NCBI GenBank assembly: GCA_963752045.1
Contig: CAVVWN010000007.1
Coordinates: 1 to 64,000, forward strand
Source of the DNA: DATKDF01 sp963752045
Lineage (GTDB): Bacteria; Acidobacteriota; Vicinamibacteria; Vicinamibacterales; SCN-69-37
DNA length: 64,000 bases
Direction: 5' to 3'
In this document: piece by piece, positions 54,385 through 63,800 of the stretch
How positions within the stretch are numbered: position 1 is the stretch's first letter
How the letters are laid out: each line of letters opens with the position of its first letter
The notes under the pieces: model-generated
Seen by the model: the letters and a program-made list of their open reading frames with translations, nothing else
What the model was told of the DNA's origin: nothing
Database searches by the model: none
Program-made: the position numbers and the translations under genes

Positions 54385-54753
54385 ATGATCGACCAGCTCT
54401 ACGAAAAGGTCGGCGGCCGCAAGACGATCAACGAGCTGGTACGTCTTTTCTACGATCGCGTGCTGGCCGACCCGCGCCTCGCGCCCTTCTTTCCCGACGC
54501 GGACATGGAGGGCCTGCGAGCGAAGCAGGTGATGTTCCTGGCCCTGCTGCTCGGGCGCAGCCGGACGTACGCCGGACGCGACCTGACGGCGGCCCACGCC
54601 GGCGCGCGCGCGCAGGGCCTCACCGACGAGCACTTCGACGCGCTCATCAGCCACTTCGCCGCTTCGCTCGCCGAACTCGACGTCGACGACGCCTACTCGC
54701 GGGAGATCATCGCGCGAATCGAGGCGACGCGCGACGCCGTCCTTGGCCGCTGA
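54385..54753 (+). CDS. glbN: Truncated haemoglobin, group I
   Basis: The 122-residue protein has the 2-on-2 globin pattern. LVRLFYDRVLADPRLAPFF holds the Phe-Tyr at the B helix (B10 Tyr), and FLALLLGRSRTYAGRDLTAAH has the proximal His in TAAHAGARAQGL, followed by TDEHFDALISHF. Length is normal for the family. It binds oxygen or NO, and typical roles are NO detoxification or oxygen sensing. It is near the cyclic-nucleotide operon but separated by a minus-strand gene, so co-regulation is not implied. Confidence 0.9.
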   Translation: MIDQLYEKVGGRKTINELVRLFYDRVLADPRLAPFFPDADMEGLRAKQVMFLALLLGRSRTYAGRDLTAAHAGARAQGLTDEHFDALISHFAASLAELDVDDAYSREIIARIEATRDAVLGR

Positions 54754-54799
54754 GCCCGCAGACGGAACCGGAGACCTTCGGCCCCCGTAGGGAGAACCC

Positions 54800-55186
54800 A
54801 TGACTCGAATCGCCGGCACCATCGTCGCTACCCTGCTCGCCGTGTGCGTGATCGCGGCCGCGCAGGATCTCTCCGGAGTCTGGACCGGAGTGTTCAACAT
54901 CACGGTCGACGGAGAGACCCGGCCGGACGTCGTCCACATGGTCCTCAAGCAATCGGGGACCTCGATCACCGGGACGGTAGGCCCGAACACCGAGAATCAG
55001 TGGCCGATCGCGAACGGCAAGGTCGACGGCGCCAAGGTGACCTTCCAGGTGCAGCCGGAGGGCGAGATGGCCCTGGTCACGTTCTCGCTCACGCTCGCCG
55101 AAGGGCACCTCAAGGGCGAGGCTAATGCTCAGGCCGAGGGGCGGTCGTTCAGCGCCGCGGTGGACGTCGCGCGCAAGGTGAACTGA
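54800..55186 (+). CDS. Small secreted protein of unknown function
   Basis: The 128-residue protein follows AGGGAGAACCC. Its signal peptide (IVATLLAVCVIAAAQ) is followed by a beta-rich domain (LSGVWTGVFNITVDGETRPD, KQSGTSITGTVGPNTENQWP). This lipocalin-like or extracellular small-domain pattern is common in acidobacterial secretomes. No function is known. Confidence 0.7.
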   Translation: MTRIAGTIVATLLAVCVIAAAQDLSGVWTGVFNITVDGETRPDVVHMVLKQSGTSITGTVGPNTENQWPIANGKVDGAKVTFQVQPEGEMALVTFSLTLAEGHLKGEANAQAEGRSFSAAVDVARKVN

Positions 55187-55214
55187 AGGCGCGGCCGCCC
55201 CGCCGTTCGGCGTC

Positions 55215-55670
55215 TCACGCCCCGGTGGCAATCAATCGCCGGACCGCCTTCTGCCGGTACGCGAAGATGCGGCCGAGCTGCGCGCGCACGATCGGGTAGG
55301 CCGCCTGGCCGACCGGGAACAGAGGGAGTCGCCACTTCACTTCGTCGACGATCACCGTGCCGCCCGGGACGGACTCGAACCGGTGAAGGTGCACCCATTC
55401 GGCGTACGGACCGCGCCGCTGTTCATCCACGAAGGCATGCGGCGGCTCCCACCTCGTGATCTCGCTCTGCCACCGGAACGGAATGCCGAAGAGCCGGAGC
55501 TGGTAGTCGATGAGCGTGCCCGCCTGAATCACGATCGGCTGCGGCGTCGTGATGCGGAAGCCGAGCTCCGGCGGCGTGATCCGCTCGAGATTGGCGGCAT
55601 CCGAGAAAAAGGCAAACACGCGCTCGATCGGCACCGGCAGCTCGAGCCGGGTCTCCAGAAGGTGCGTCAT
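55215..55670 (-). CDS. SRPBCC/START-like ligand-binding protein
   Basis: The 151-residue protein begins with LETRLELPVPIERVFAFFSD and has RWEPPHAFVDEQRRGPYAEW then HLHRFESVPGGTVIVDEVKW. These are the strands and C-terminal helix layout of the SRPBCC (polyketide-cyclase/CoxG-like) fold. Such proteins bind lipids or hydrophobic ligands. It lies 39 bases downstream of the FMN dehydrogenase gene on the same strand, so the two are probably co-transcribed. Confidence 0.8.
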   Translation of the reverse strand: MTHLLETRLELPVPIERVFAFFSDAANLERITPPELGFRITTPQPIVIQAGTLIDYQLRLFGIPFRWQSEITRWEPPHAFVDEQRRGPYAEWVHLHRFESVPGGTVIVDEVKWRLPLFPVGQAAYPIVRAQLGRIFAYRQKAVRRLIATGA

Positions 55671-55709
55671 CGACTCCTCTCCGAGGGCGCGCCGACCGGC
55701 GGCCCGGGC

Positions 55710-56855
55710 CTACCGCCGACCCCACGCGGGCGGCACCGACACGAACGATGGATCGAGGTCGGTGACCGCACCGCACCCCAGCAGCTTCATCGTCCGCACG
55801 ATGTCCGTCCGCAGGATCTCGAGCGCGCGCGCCACGCCGGCTTCCCCGCCCGCGCCGAGCCCGTAGGCGTACGCGCGGCCCGCGAGCACGGCCTTCGCGC
55901 CCATCGCAACAGCCTTGACGACGTCGCTGCCGCGGCGCACGCCGCCGTCGAGGAGCACGTCGACGCGTCCACCCACGGCCTCGACGACCTCCGGCAGGAC
56001 GCGAAGCGTCGCAGCCACTCCGTCGAGTTGGCGGCCGCCATGATTCGACACGACCACCGCATCGGCGCCCGCGTCGATCGCCTTCCGCGCATCGTCGGCG
56101 GTGTGCGCGCCCTTGGCGATGACCGGGCCCTGCCACGCGTCCCTGATCCACCGGAAGTCGGCCCACGACACCATCGACTTCTCGAGCGCCGCCGTGACGT
56201 CCGCGTACGCCATCGGGCCTTCGGGCAACACGATGTTCGGAAACTGCATGAGACCGCCGTCCCGATACGTGTCCCAGAGCCAGCGCGGCCTGGTCACGAC
56301 CTGCCCGAGGTGCGGCAGGCTCGCCATGCCACCCGTGATGAGCTCCTTGACGCCGTTGCGCCAGTCGCGCTCGCGCAGGCCCGCCACGGGCGTGTCGATC
56401 GTGACGATGAGCGCGCTGTAGCCGGCGGCCTTCGCGCGGGCAATCGCGCCCAGGGCCACGTCCTTCCCGCCGATGAGGTAGAGCTGGTACCAGGCCGAGC
56501 CTGACGTGGCCGACCGCACGTCCTCGAGCCGGCAACCGGACAGCGTCGACAGCGAGTAGATCGTCCCGGCCTTCCCCGCCGCCCGGGCCGCCTGTTCCTC
56601 GCCACGAGGCCAGAACAGCCGGCTGCTGCCGACCGGCGCGCAGATGACCGGCATCGACACGGACTCTCCGCACACCGTGGTCGACAGGTCGCAGCTGTAG
56701 GTGGCCACGGCCGATCGCGGCCGGAGCAGCACCTCGTCGAAGACGCTCTCGTTGTCGCGCATCGTGCGCTCGGTCTCGGCGCCGCCGTCGATGTAGTCGA
56801 AGACGGCTCGCGGCAGGCGGCGCTTCGCGATGAGCCGCAGATCTCCAATCGTCAT
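55710..56855 (-). CDS. lldD: FMN-dependent 2-hydroxy-acid dehydrogenase (L-lactate type)
   Basis: A 381-residue TIM-barrel enzyme. It starts with the family helix (LRLIAKRRLPRAVFDYIDGG). YSLSTLSGC holds FMN-site residues, WYQLYL has the active-site Tyr, and AVVVSNHGGRQLDG has the catalytic His and substrate-binding Arg. LLDGGVRRGSDVVKA and GAKAVLAGRAYAYGLGAGGE bind the FMN phosphate. It oxidises L-lactate or a related 2-hydroxy acid. Glycolate oxidase and mandelate dehydrogenase share these motifs, so the gene symbol is tentative. Confidence 0.88.
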   Translation of the reverse strand: MTIGDLRLIAKRRLPRAVFDYIDGGAETERTMRDNESVFDEVLLRPRSAVATYSCDLSTTVCGESVSMPVICAPVGSSRLFWPRGEEQAARAAGKAGTIYSLSTLSGCRLEDVRSATSGSAWYQLYLIGGKDVALGAIARAKAAGYSALIVTIDTPVAGLRERDWRNGVKELITGGMASLPHLGQVVTRPRWLWDTYRDGGLMQFPNIVLPEGPMAYADVTAALEKSMVSWADFRWIRDAWQGPVIAKGAHTADDARKAIDAGADAVVVSNHGGRQLDGVAATLRVLPEVVEAVGGRVDVLLDGGVRRGSDVVKAVAMGAKAVLAGRAYAYGLGAGGEAGVARALEILRTDIVRTMKLLGCGAVTDLDPSFVSVPPAWGRR

Positions 56856-56888
56856 GCGCGTGAGCCAGATGGTTCGAAGACATGCCCG

Positions 56889-57647
56889 TCACTCCCAGCG
56901 AAACACGCGCGCCGACACGGCCGTGAACACCGCGAAGCATGCGGCCAGTCCGGCCACGTCTCCAACATGCGCCGTCCACGGCTCGCCGAGGAGCGTGCCT
57001 TTGAGCAGCGAGACGGCATAGGTCGTCGGCAGCAGGCGCGACACGAGGTCCAGACCGCCGGGCAGGTCGTCCACCGAGACGAAGAGCCCGGAGATCGACG
57101 AGCATCGGGTAGAGCACGATCGTGCCGATCGGCTGCGCGAACCGCGCCGTCGGCACGACGCTCGCGATGACGAACCCGAGCGAGAGGATGCTCACGGTGC
57201 TGACCAGCGAGCGCCAGCGCCGAAGCTCGACCACGGCACGTCGAGGTCCACCGGGTAGTAGCGCCGGCCGACCAGCAGCCATGAGCGCCAGGGTGACGCG
57301 CCGTGAAGAGCAGCTTCACGAGCGACGTGCGCGCGTCGAGGATCGTCGGCGGGCGGAGCGGCGTCGCGCGGAGCCGCTTGAGGATGCCGCCCTCGCGATA
57401 GATCGCGATGATGGTGACGAGCGAGAGCACGGCGCTCACCGCGATCAGCATGGCCGCGAGCACCGGCACGTCGACGCGTGAGGTACTCGACGCCCGGATC
57501 GGCCCGCGTCGCGCCGTCAGCCCGAACTGCGCCCGAGCACCAGGAAGAGCACCACCGGCATCGCCGACGGTGCCGATGAGGCCGAGCGGCTCGCGCACGA
57601 AGATCTTGATCTCGAGCCAGGTCAGGTTCCAGCAGTCCGCGCAGCAT
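56889..57647 (-). pseudogene. ABC-2 type permease, many single-base shifts
   Basis: Pieces of one membrane protein can be followed across all three frames: NLTWLEIKIFVREPLGLIGT, DVPVLAAMLIAVSAVLSLVT, IYREGGILKRLRATPLRPPT, STVSILSLGFVIASVVPTAR and GLDLVSRLLPTTYAVSLLKG. Together they make a DrrB/NatB-like ABC-2 permease of about 245 residues with six helices. At least six one-base insertions are needed to explain the breaks. It starts 9 bases after the ATPase stop. As given it encodes no full-length protein. Confidence 0.75.
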
Positions 57648-57656
57648 CGTCAGTCC

Positions 57657-58594
57657 TCAGTCCCGGATCGAATGGCCGGTCAGCTTGAGGAACACGTCCT
57701 CGAGCGTCGGGCATCACCGTGCGGAAGTCGCGTGACGCGAATGCGGCGGTCGGCCAGACACGTGGATCACGCTCGGTCACGAGGTCGTCGCCGCGCGCCG
57801 CGCACGAGCGAGGTCGCGTCCGGTCCGCGTCACCGCGATCGATGCCGGGAATCGCGCCCGAGGACGCCGCCCGCGCGCCGTCACCGGTCGCTCGAGACAC
57901 GACGGTGCGCTCCGGGCAGTGCCGCCGGACGAGCTCGGCCGGCGCGCCGATGTCCACGATGCGCGCCGTGCTCGATGATCGCGACGCGATCGCACAGCCG
58001 CTCGGCCTCTTCCATCAGGTGCGTCGTCAGGAACACGGTCTTGCCGCGCTCGCGGATGCCGGTGACCAGCGTCCCAGATCGCGCGCCGCGCCTGCGGATC
58101 GAGGCCGGTCGTGAGCTCGTCGAGGAACACGACCTCGGGGTCGTTGATGAGCGCGAGCGCGATGAACAGCCGCTGCTTCTGGCCGCCGGAGAGCGTCATG
58201 AACCACGCGTTGCGCTTCTCGGCAAGCCCGAGCTGATCGAGCAGCCGGTCGCGCATCCACGGGCGTCGGGTAGAGCGACGCCCACAGGTCGACCGCCTCG
58301 CGGACCTTGATGCGCTTCTGCAGCTGCGCTTCCTGGAGCTGCACGCCGATCCGCTCCTGCAGCGCGTAGCACGTCCCGGACGCGGGTCGAGCCCGAGCAC
58401 CGTCGATCCGGCCGGCGTCGGGCGCCCGCAGGCCCTCGACGCATTCCATCGTCGTCGTCTTGCCGGCGCCGTTCGGCCCGATCAGGCCGAAGATCTCGCC
58501 GCGCCGAACCTCGAACGACACGTCGTCGACGGCCACGCGTCCGGCCGTACGCCTTGCGCAGATTCGCGACGTCGACGACAGTCTCGGCAGCCAT
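57657..58594 (-). pseudogene. ABC-2 exporter ATPase, many single-base shifts
   Basis: The pieces in order are: AAETVVDVANLRKAYG, VDDVSFEVRRGEIFGLIGPN (Walker A GPNGAGKTTT), ALQERIGVQLQEAQLQKRIK, RDRLLDQLGLAEKRNAWFMT, LSGGQKQRLFIALALINDPE (signature) with VVFLDELTTGLDPQARRAIW (Walker B, normal), then a LVTGIRERGKTVFLTTH-equivalent in another frame, and the end LEDVFLKLTGHSIRD before the stop at 57657. This is a DrrA/CcmA-like drug or lipid exporter ATPase. At least six one-base insertions break it. Confidence 0.78.
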
Positions 58595-58617
58595 CACACC
58601 AGGTGGGCTGGATGCCC

Positions 58618-58658
58618 GATCCCCAGATTCCCAGATTCCCAGATGCTCTGAGATTCCA
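58618..58658. repeat. CCCAGATT tandem words
   Basis: Three copies of CCCAGATT(CC) and a further GAGATTCCAG lie just upstream of the broken ATPase gene. The words match the repeat at 14008-14097. Another copy is at 59011-59030. Confidence 0.6.
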
Positions 58659-58803
58659 GTTGTTCACGTCGCGTGCCGCGACGCCCGCACCCGACGAACA
58701 GGCCTGTGGCGGTACCGGACGCCAGGGCCGGGGGACCGTGGAGACGTGGAGCCCGTGGAGGTGCGCCTCCACCCCGTGTCGTCAACCGGTCGCCGTGGCC
58801 CCG

Positions 58804-58888
58804 TCGGGGCCGACCGGGCGCCGACGAGCCGCCCCGTCCTGCGCCGGTCCCCCGACTCGGCGGCTCATCGGCGCCCGGTCGGACCCGA
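58804..58888. repeat. Near-perfect 30-bp inverted repeat in a gene-free stretch
   Basis: The arms 58804-58833 and 58859-58888 are complementary with two mismatches around a 25-base loop. They lie in the 450-base stretch 58598-59046, where I see no gene on either strand. The stretch also has a GTGGAGG/CCTCCAC hairpin (near 58756-58773) and the CCCAGATT words at both edges. Confidence 0.65.
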
Positions 58889-59046
58889 CGCCGGCGGCCG
58901 GAGGCCGCGCGAGCGCGGCTCGCGGCCACGGCGACAAAGCGCTGCCGCGGCTTGTGGTCGCCAGAGGCCCTCCATGCACTCCACGTTCTCAACGGTGGCA
59001 TTTTCGTAGCAGATCCCAGGTTCCAGATTCCCCCGTGACGACGGTT

Positions 59047-60744
59047 TCAGTACCCAATGGCCAGCCCGTCCTTGCGCGGATCGGATGAGGCCGCCCATCC
59101 TCGCGGCAGCTTCATGATCATCTGCGCGCCGCCGAAGTCGGTGCGCGACTCGTCGGCCAGCTCGTGGCCGAGTGCCACGAGCGCGGCGCGCACGGCGTCA
59201 CCCATCGGTGATTCGATGGCCACGCGCAGGCCGGACAGGTGCCGGAAGCGCGGCGCGTCGTTGGCCTGCTGCAGGTCCATGCCGAAGAGCAGCACGTTCA
59301 GGAGCACCTGCACGTGCCCCTGCGGCTGCATCGCGCCGCCCATGACGCCGAACGACAGGAACGGCTCGTCGCCCAGCGCGTCGCGCAGCACGCCCGATTC
59401 GCGGGTCGTCTTCGTCACGAACGCGGGAATGATCGTGTGGAACGGCCGCTTGCGCGGCCCCACGGTGTTGGCCAGCCCCTCGGTCATCGTGAAGCCCGTG
59501 CCTCGGTCGTGCAGGAGCAGGCCGGTGCCCGGCACGACGATGCCGGAGCCGAAGTAGTCGTAGACGGAGTTGATGAGCGACACCATGTTGCCGTCGGCGT
59601 CGGCGGCCGTGAGGTAGATCGTGTCGCTCGCCGTCATGGCCTCGCCGGGCTCGACGCGCTCGGCGGCCCGCGCGGGATCGATGAGCGCGCGCCGCCGGTT
59701 CACGAACGCGTCGTCGAGCAGTTGCTCCGGCGGGATCTTCATGTCGGCGGGCTCGCCGACGTAGTGCTGGATGTCCGCGTAGGCCAGCTTCTTCGCCTCG
59801 ACGAGGTGGTGCAGGTAGGCGGCCGAGTTGTGCCCCATCGCCGTCAGGTCGTACGGCTCGACGAGTCGCAGCATCTCGAGCGCCGCGATCCCCTGGCTGT
59901 TCGGCGGCAGCTCCCACAGCCTGTAGCCCTTGAACGGCACGGACACCGGCTGCACCCACTCGACCTGATGGGCGCGGAAGTCCTCCGGCGTCAGGAACCC
60001 ATCGAGCGCCTGGACGTGGGCGGCCACCTGGCGGCCGAGCTCGCCTCCATAGAGATGACCGGGACCGAGACGGCCGACGTCGGTGAGCGTCCGGGCCAGA
60101 TCGGGATTACTGAACCACTCCCCCGCCGCCGGCGCGCGCTCGCCGTCGATCAGGAACGTGGCGCGGGCCGCTTCGTCGCGCCGGAGCAGGTTCACCTGCG
60201 CAGCCCAGTTCCTGGCGATGATCGGCGTGACCGGAAAACCCTCCCGCGCGATGCGGATGGCCGGGGCGAGCGCCTCGCCGAGCGAGAGCGTGCCGAACTT
60301 CTCGAGGAGCGCGGCCCAGCCCGAGAGCGCGCCGGGCACCGTGACCGCCTCGGCCCCACGGGTGACGCGCGTCAGACCGCGCGCCGCCAGGGCCTCGCGC
60401 GTCATGAGCGACCCGCTGCGCCCGCTGGCGTTGAGCCCGTGCAGCCGGCGATCCTCCGCGGACCACACCATCGCGAAGAGGTCCCCGCCCATGCCCGTCA
60501 TGTGCGGCTCGACGACCGCCAGCACCGCCGCGGCCGTGACGGCGGCGTCGATGGCGTTCCCGCCACTCTGCAGCACCGCGAGCCCGGCGGCGCTCGCAAG
60601 CGGCTGGCTCGTCGCAATGACGCCGCGCGGCGCGTAAACCGTGGAGCGCCCGGCCAGCGTGGTCGGCCGCTGTGCGGCCGGATGTGCGACCACGGCGATG
60701 CCGGCGACCACAGCCAGGAACCAGCCTCGAGCTCTCACGCGCAT
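59047..60744 (-). CDS. ggt: Gamma-glutamyltransferase, exported
   Basis: A 565-residue protein starting at the ATG at 60744 after GGGAGGG, with a signal peptide (GWFLAVVAGIAVVAHPAAQ). The large-subunit region has ASAAGLAVLQSGGNAIDAAV and GMGGDLFAMVW. The autoprocessing site is in ASDTIYLTAADADGNMVSLI, where the Thr after Asp becomes the N-terminal nucleophile. The small subunit has DYFGSGIVVPGTGLLLHDRG and FGVMGGAMQPQGHVQVL. Ntn-hydrolases of this type split glutathione or other gamma-glutamyl compounds in the periplasm. The nucleophile and downstream Gly-rich motifs are kept. Confidence 0.92.
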   Translation of the reverse strand: MRVRARGWFLAVVAGIAVVAHPAAQRPTTLAGRSTVYAPRGVIATSQPLASAAGLAVLQSGGNAIDAAVTAAAVLAVVEPHMTGMGGDLFAMVWSAEDRRLHGLNASGRSGSLMTREALAARGLTRVTRGAEAVTVPGALSGWAALLEKFGTLSLGEALAPAIRIAREGFPVTPIIARNWAAQVNLLRRDEAARATFLIDGERAPAAGEWFSNPDLARTLTDVGRLGPGHLYGGELGRQVAAHVQALDGFLTPEDFRAHQVEWVQPVSVPFKGYRLWELPPNSQGIAALEMLRLVEPYDLTAMGHNSAAYLHHLVEAKKLAYADIQHYVGEPADMKIPPEQLLDDAFVNRRRALIDPARAAERVEPGEAMTASDTIYLTAADADGNMVSLINSVYDYFGSGIVVPGTGLLLHDRGTGFTMTEGLANTVGPRKRPFHTIIPAFVTKTTRESGVLRDALGDEPFLSFGVMGGAMQPQGHVQVLLNVLLFGMDLQQANDAPRFRHLSGLRVAIESPMGDAVRAALVALGHELADESRTDFGGAQMIMKLPRGWAASSDPRKDGLAIGY

Positions 60745-60893
60745 GCTGCCCTCCCGAAGGTGAAGGTGACGAGCTTCAGATCCTACTCGCCGCTTTGATT
60801 CGACGCCATGCTTTCGATGCAGCGACGCCGCGATTCCGACAGAATAGTGAGAGGTTGTCCGATTCGCCATCACCCCGCCCTCGAGCCCCACGC

Positions 60894-63800
60894 ATGAGAC
60901 GAGCCAGGCGATTCGTCGTCGCCGCGGCCGCACTGGCTCTGCTCATGGTGGCCGTGGTGCATCTGCCGTTCTCGACCGCGCTCGTCCTCGAGTGGATGAC
61001 GGGGTGGCTGCGACGATCTGCCGGCATCGAGCTGTCGTCCTCCGCCCTGCGCTACAACCTGTTCACCCTCTCGGTGGAGCTCCGGGACGTCCGAGTCGCC
61101 TCGACGGCGACACCCGACGATCCCTTCGCCACCGCGAACCGGGTCGAGGCCGATCTCGGATGGCGGACGCTCATGGGCCGATTCGACCTGCGTCGCCTGG
61201 AGATCGATTCGCCGAGCTTCACGGTTCGGCGCGAGCAGGACGGGTCCGGCAACCTGCCCGACTCGGGATCGGAGCCGACGAGCCCCACGGCCCCGGCATT
61301 CACCCTTCCCGACGTCTCGGTCGAGGACCTCGCTGTCGAGGTGACTCTTCCCGGCCTGGCTGTCAGCCTCCAGAATGCGTCTGCCACCGTCACGAGCCCG
61401 TCGACCGGCGTCATCGATCTCGACCTCCGGGCCACGGCGGGCGTGTCGCTGACGACCGGCGAGACGACCATCACGGCCGACGCGGCTGCCGCGCGGGCGC
61501 GGTACGACGGGCGCGCCATCTCAATCGACGAGTTCTCCGCCACGCGACCCGGCACGTCGGTGACCGCCACGGGATCGGTCGATATCGCCGGCGACGATCC
61601 GCAGATCACGATCGACTTCGCCGGTTCCACGGACCTCGCATCCTGGACCGCCGAGGCCGTCGAGGCCGACCGAATCAGCGGACGGGTCGAGGGACGCGGT
61701 CAGCTGACCGGCGCGCGCTCGAGTCCCGCAGTCATCGCGGAGTTGACCGGCGAGAATCTCGGCTGGTCGACCCTGGAAGCCGCGTCGGCGAGCGCGAACG
61801 GCACGTTCCGCGATGGCGTGCTCGAGGTCGACACGCTCACGGGCAGGCTGGCCGGCGGCTCGGTGGACGGCCGCGCGCGCATCGCATTCGCCGCCGACAG
61901 TGAGCCGAGCACGGCAATTGTCAGCTGGTCCGGTGTGGATCTCTCCGAGATCGCTGGTGGCACCGGGCTGAAGGCCGGCGTGCTGGCCTCCGGGCGTGCT
62001 GCGGTCGAATGGCAGTGGCCCGGCGGACCGGCCGCGACGGTGCGCGCGCGCCTTGATGCCGATGCCCGGCTGACGTCGGGTGATCAGGCCGTGAATCTCA
62101 CCGCGAACGCCTCGGGTACCGGAGCCGACTGGCGCGTGGACGTCGAGTCAGCCGACGGCGACGAGACGGTACTCCGGGCCGGCGTCAACCTGACCCTCGA
62201 CGACCGGGCCTGGACTGACTCGGCGATCTCCGGAGCGGCGAGCCTCGCAGCACCCGACATCCAGCGCGTCCTGCGAATCCTCGACGCGGCCGGCATCCCG
62301 CTCGGCGCATTGGATATCTCGTCGGCGTCGGGTTCGGCGGCGCTCGCGGCGACGCTCGACGGCACGCTCGAGGCATTGACCGTCGCCGGCAACCTCGAGG
62401 GCCGGTCCGTCGTCCTCGCCGGATCGCCCCCGGCGCATGCGACAGCCACGTTTGCACTGGCCACCGGTGACGGCACGTCAACCGGACAATTCCAGCTCGA
62501 CCTGCCCGACCTCGCGCCCTGGGCCGGCGCCGTGTTTCCCGAGCTCGGCCTGCGCGGCGGGTTGACGGCCACTGGCGGGTGGTCGGGCCCCCTCGACGAC
62601 CCGACTGCCATCGTCGACCTCGCTGGTCGAGAGCTAGTGGCGAGCGGCATCGAGATCACCAGCCTCAGCGCCAACGGCAGCGCGAGCGTGGCGGCCGTCG
62701 ACATCCTGCGCGCTGAACTGCATGACGCCGGCGGCGGTGTTCTCACGTTCGAGGGGCGCTACGACCTGGTCACCAGACACCTCTCGATCACCGCCAGCGG
62801 CTCGGGCCTCCAGGCGACCTTTCCAGCCGCGCCAGGCACGCTCACCGACGCGATGACGTTGTCTGACGCGTCGATGTCGGCCACCGTCGAGGGTCTCGTC
62901 GAAGACCTGAGCGGCGAGGCCGCAGTGTCGGTTCGCTCGGTGCGCGCAGGCACACAGGACCTCGGCACGGTCGACATCGACGCGACATTCGCCAACGGCA
63001 CGGCGGCCCTGCGCCTGCGCGTGCCGGCTCTGGGCACGACCGCTCAGGCGAATGTCGACCTCACGGCGCCGTACACGTTCACCGGCAGTGGCACGCTGGA
63101 TTCGACCGAGCTCGCCAGGGTGGCGCGCGCCGCGGGCCTGTCGCTCGAAGACCCTGCCGATCTCGCCGGTTCGGTGGACGGGTCGATCGACTTCAGCGGG
63201 CAGCTCGGGGACGGCTCCGCCCTGTCGGCCACCGTGGCCCTGACGCCGGCCGACGTCGTGCTCTTCGGCGTGCCGATACAGGCGCAGGACGGCCTTCGGC
63301 TGATTGTCGCCGACGGCCGTATCGGCATCGACCGCGCTCGCGCTGCTCGTCGGCGACGTCTCGATCGACGCCACGGGCGAGGTCGGCACGGGTGCTGCTG
63401 CCGAGGGGTCGCTGCAACTCGACGTCAACGGCAGATTGGAATCGCTCGGTCCGTGGCTCGCCCGTTTGGATCGGCCAAGTCCGTGGGCGACCGACGGCCG
63501 GATCGCGGGCCGCCTGGAGGCCGTTCGAACGGCGTCGGGTCTCCACGTGACCGGCACGGTCGAGTCGGCAATTGCCAGCGTCCGCCACGGCGACGAGTCC
63601 ATAGCCGACGATCTGGCGCTCGCGTTCGAGCTCGACGGCACGCGGGTACATCTCCGCCAACTCACCGGATCGCTGTTGTCGGGTCAAACGGACATCACGG
63701 GAAGCGCGCCTCTCGCCTGGCTCAACGAGTGGCTCCCGGCCAGCGTGCATCTGGCGTCTCCGGCCGTCGACGAACCGGGCGTCGTCGACGGTACGTTCAC

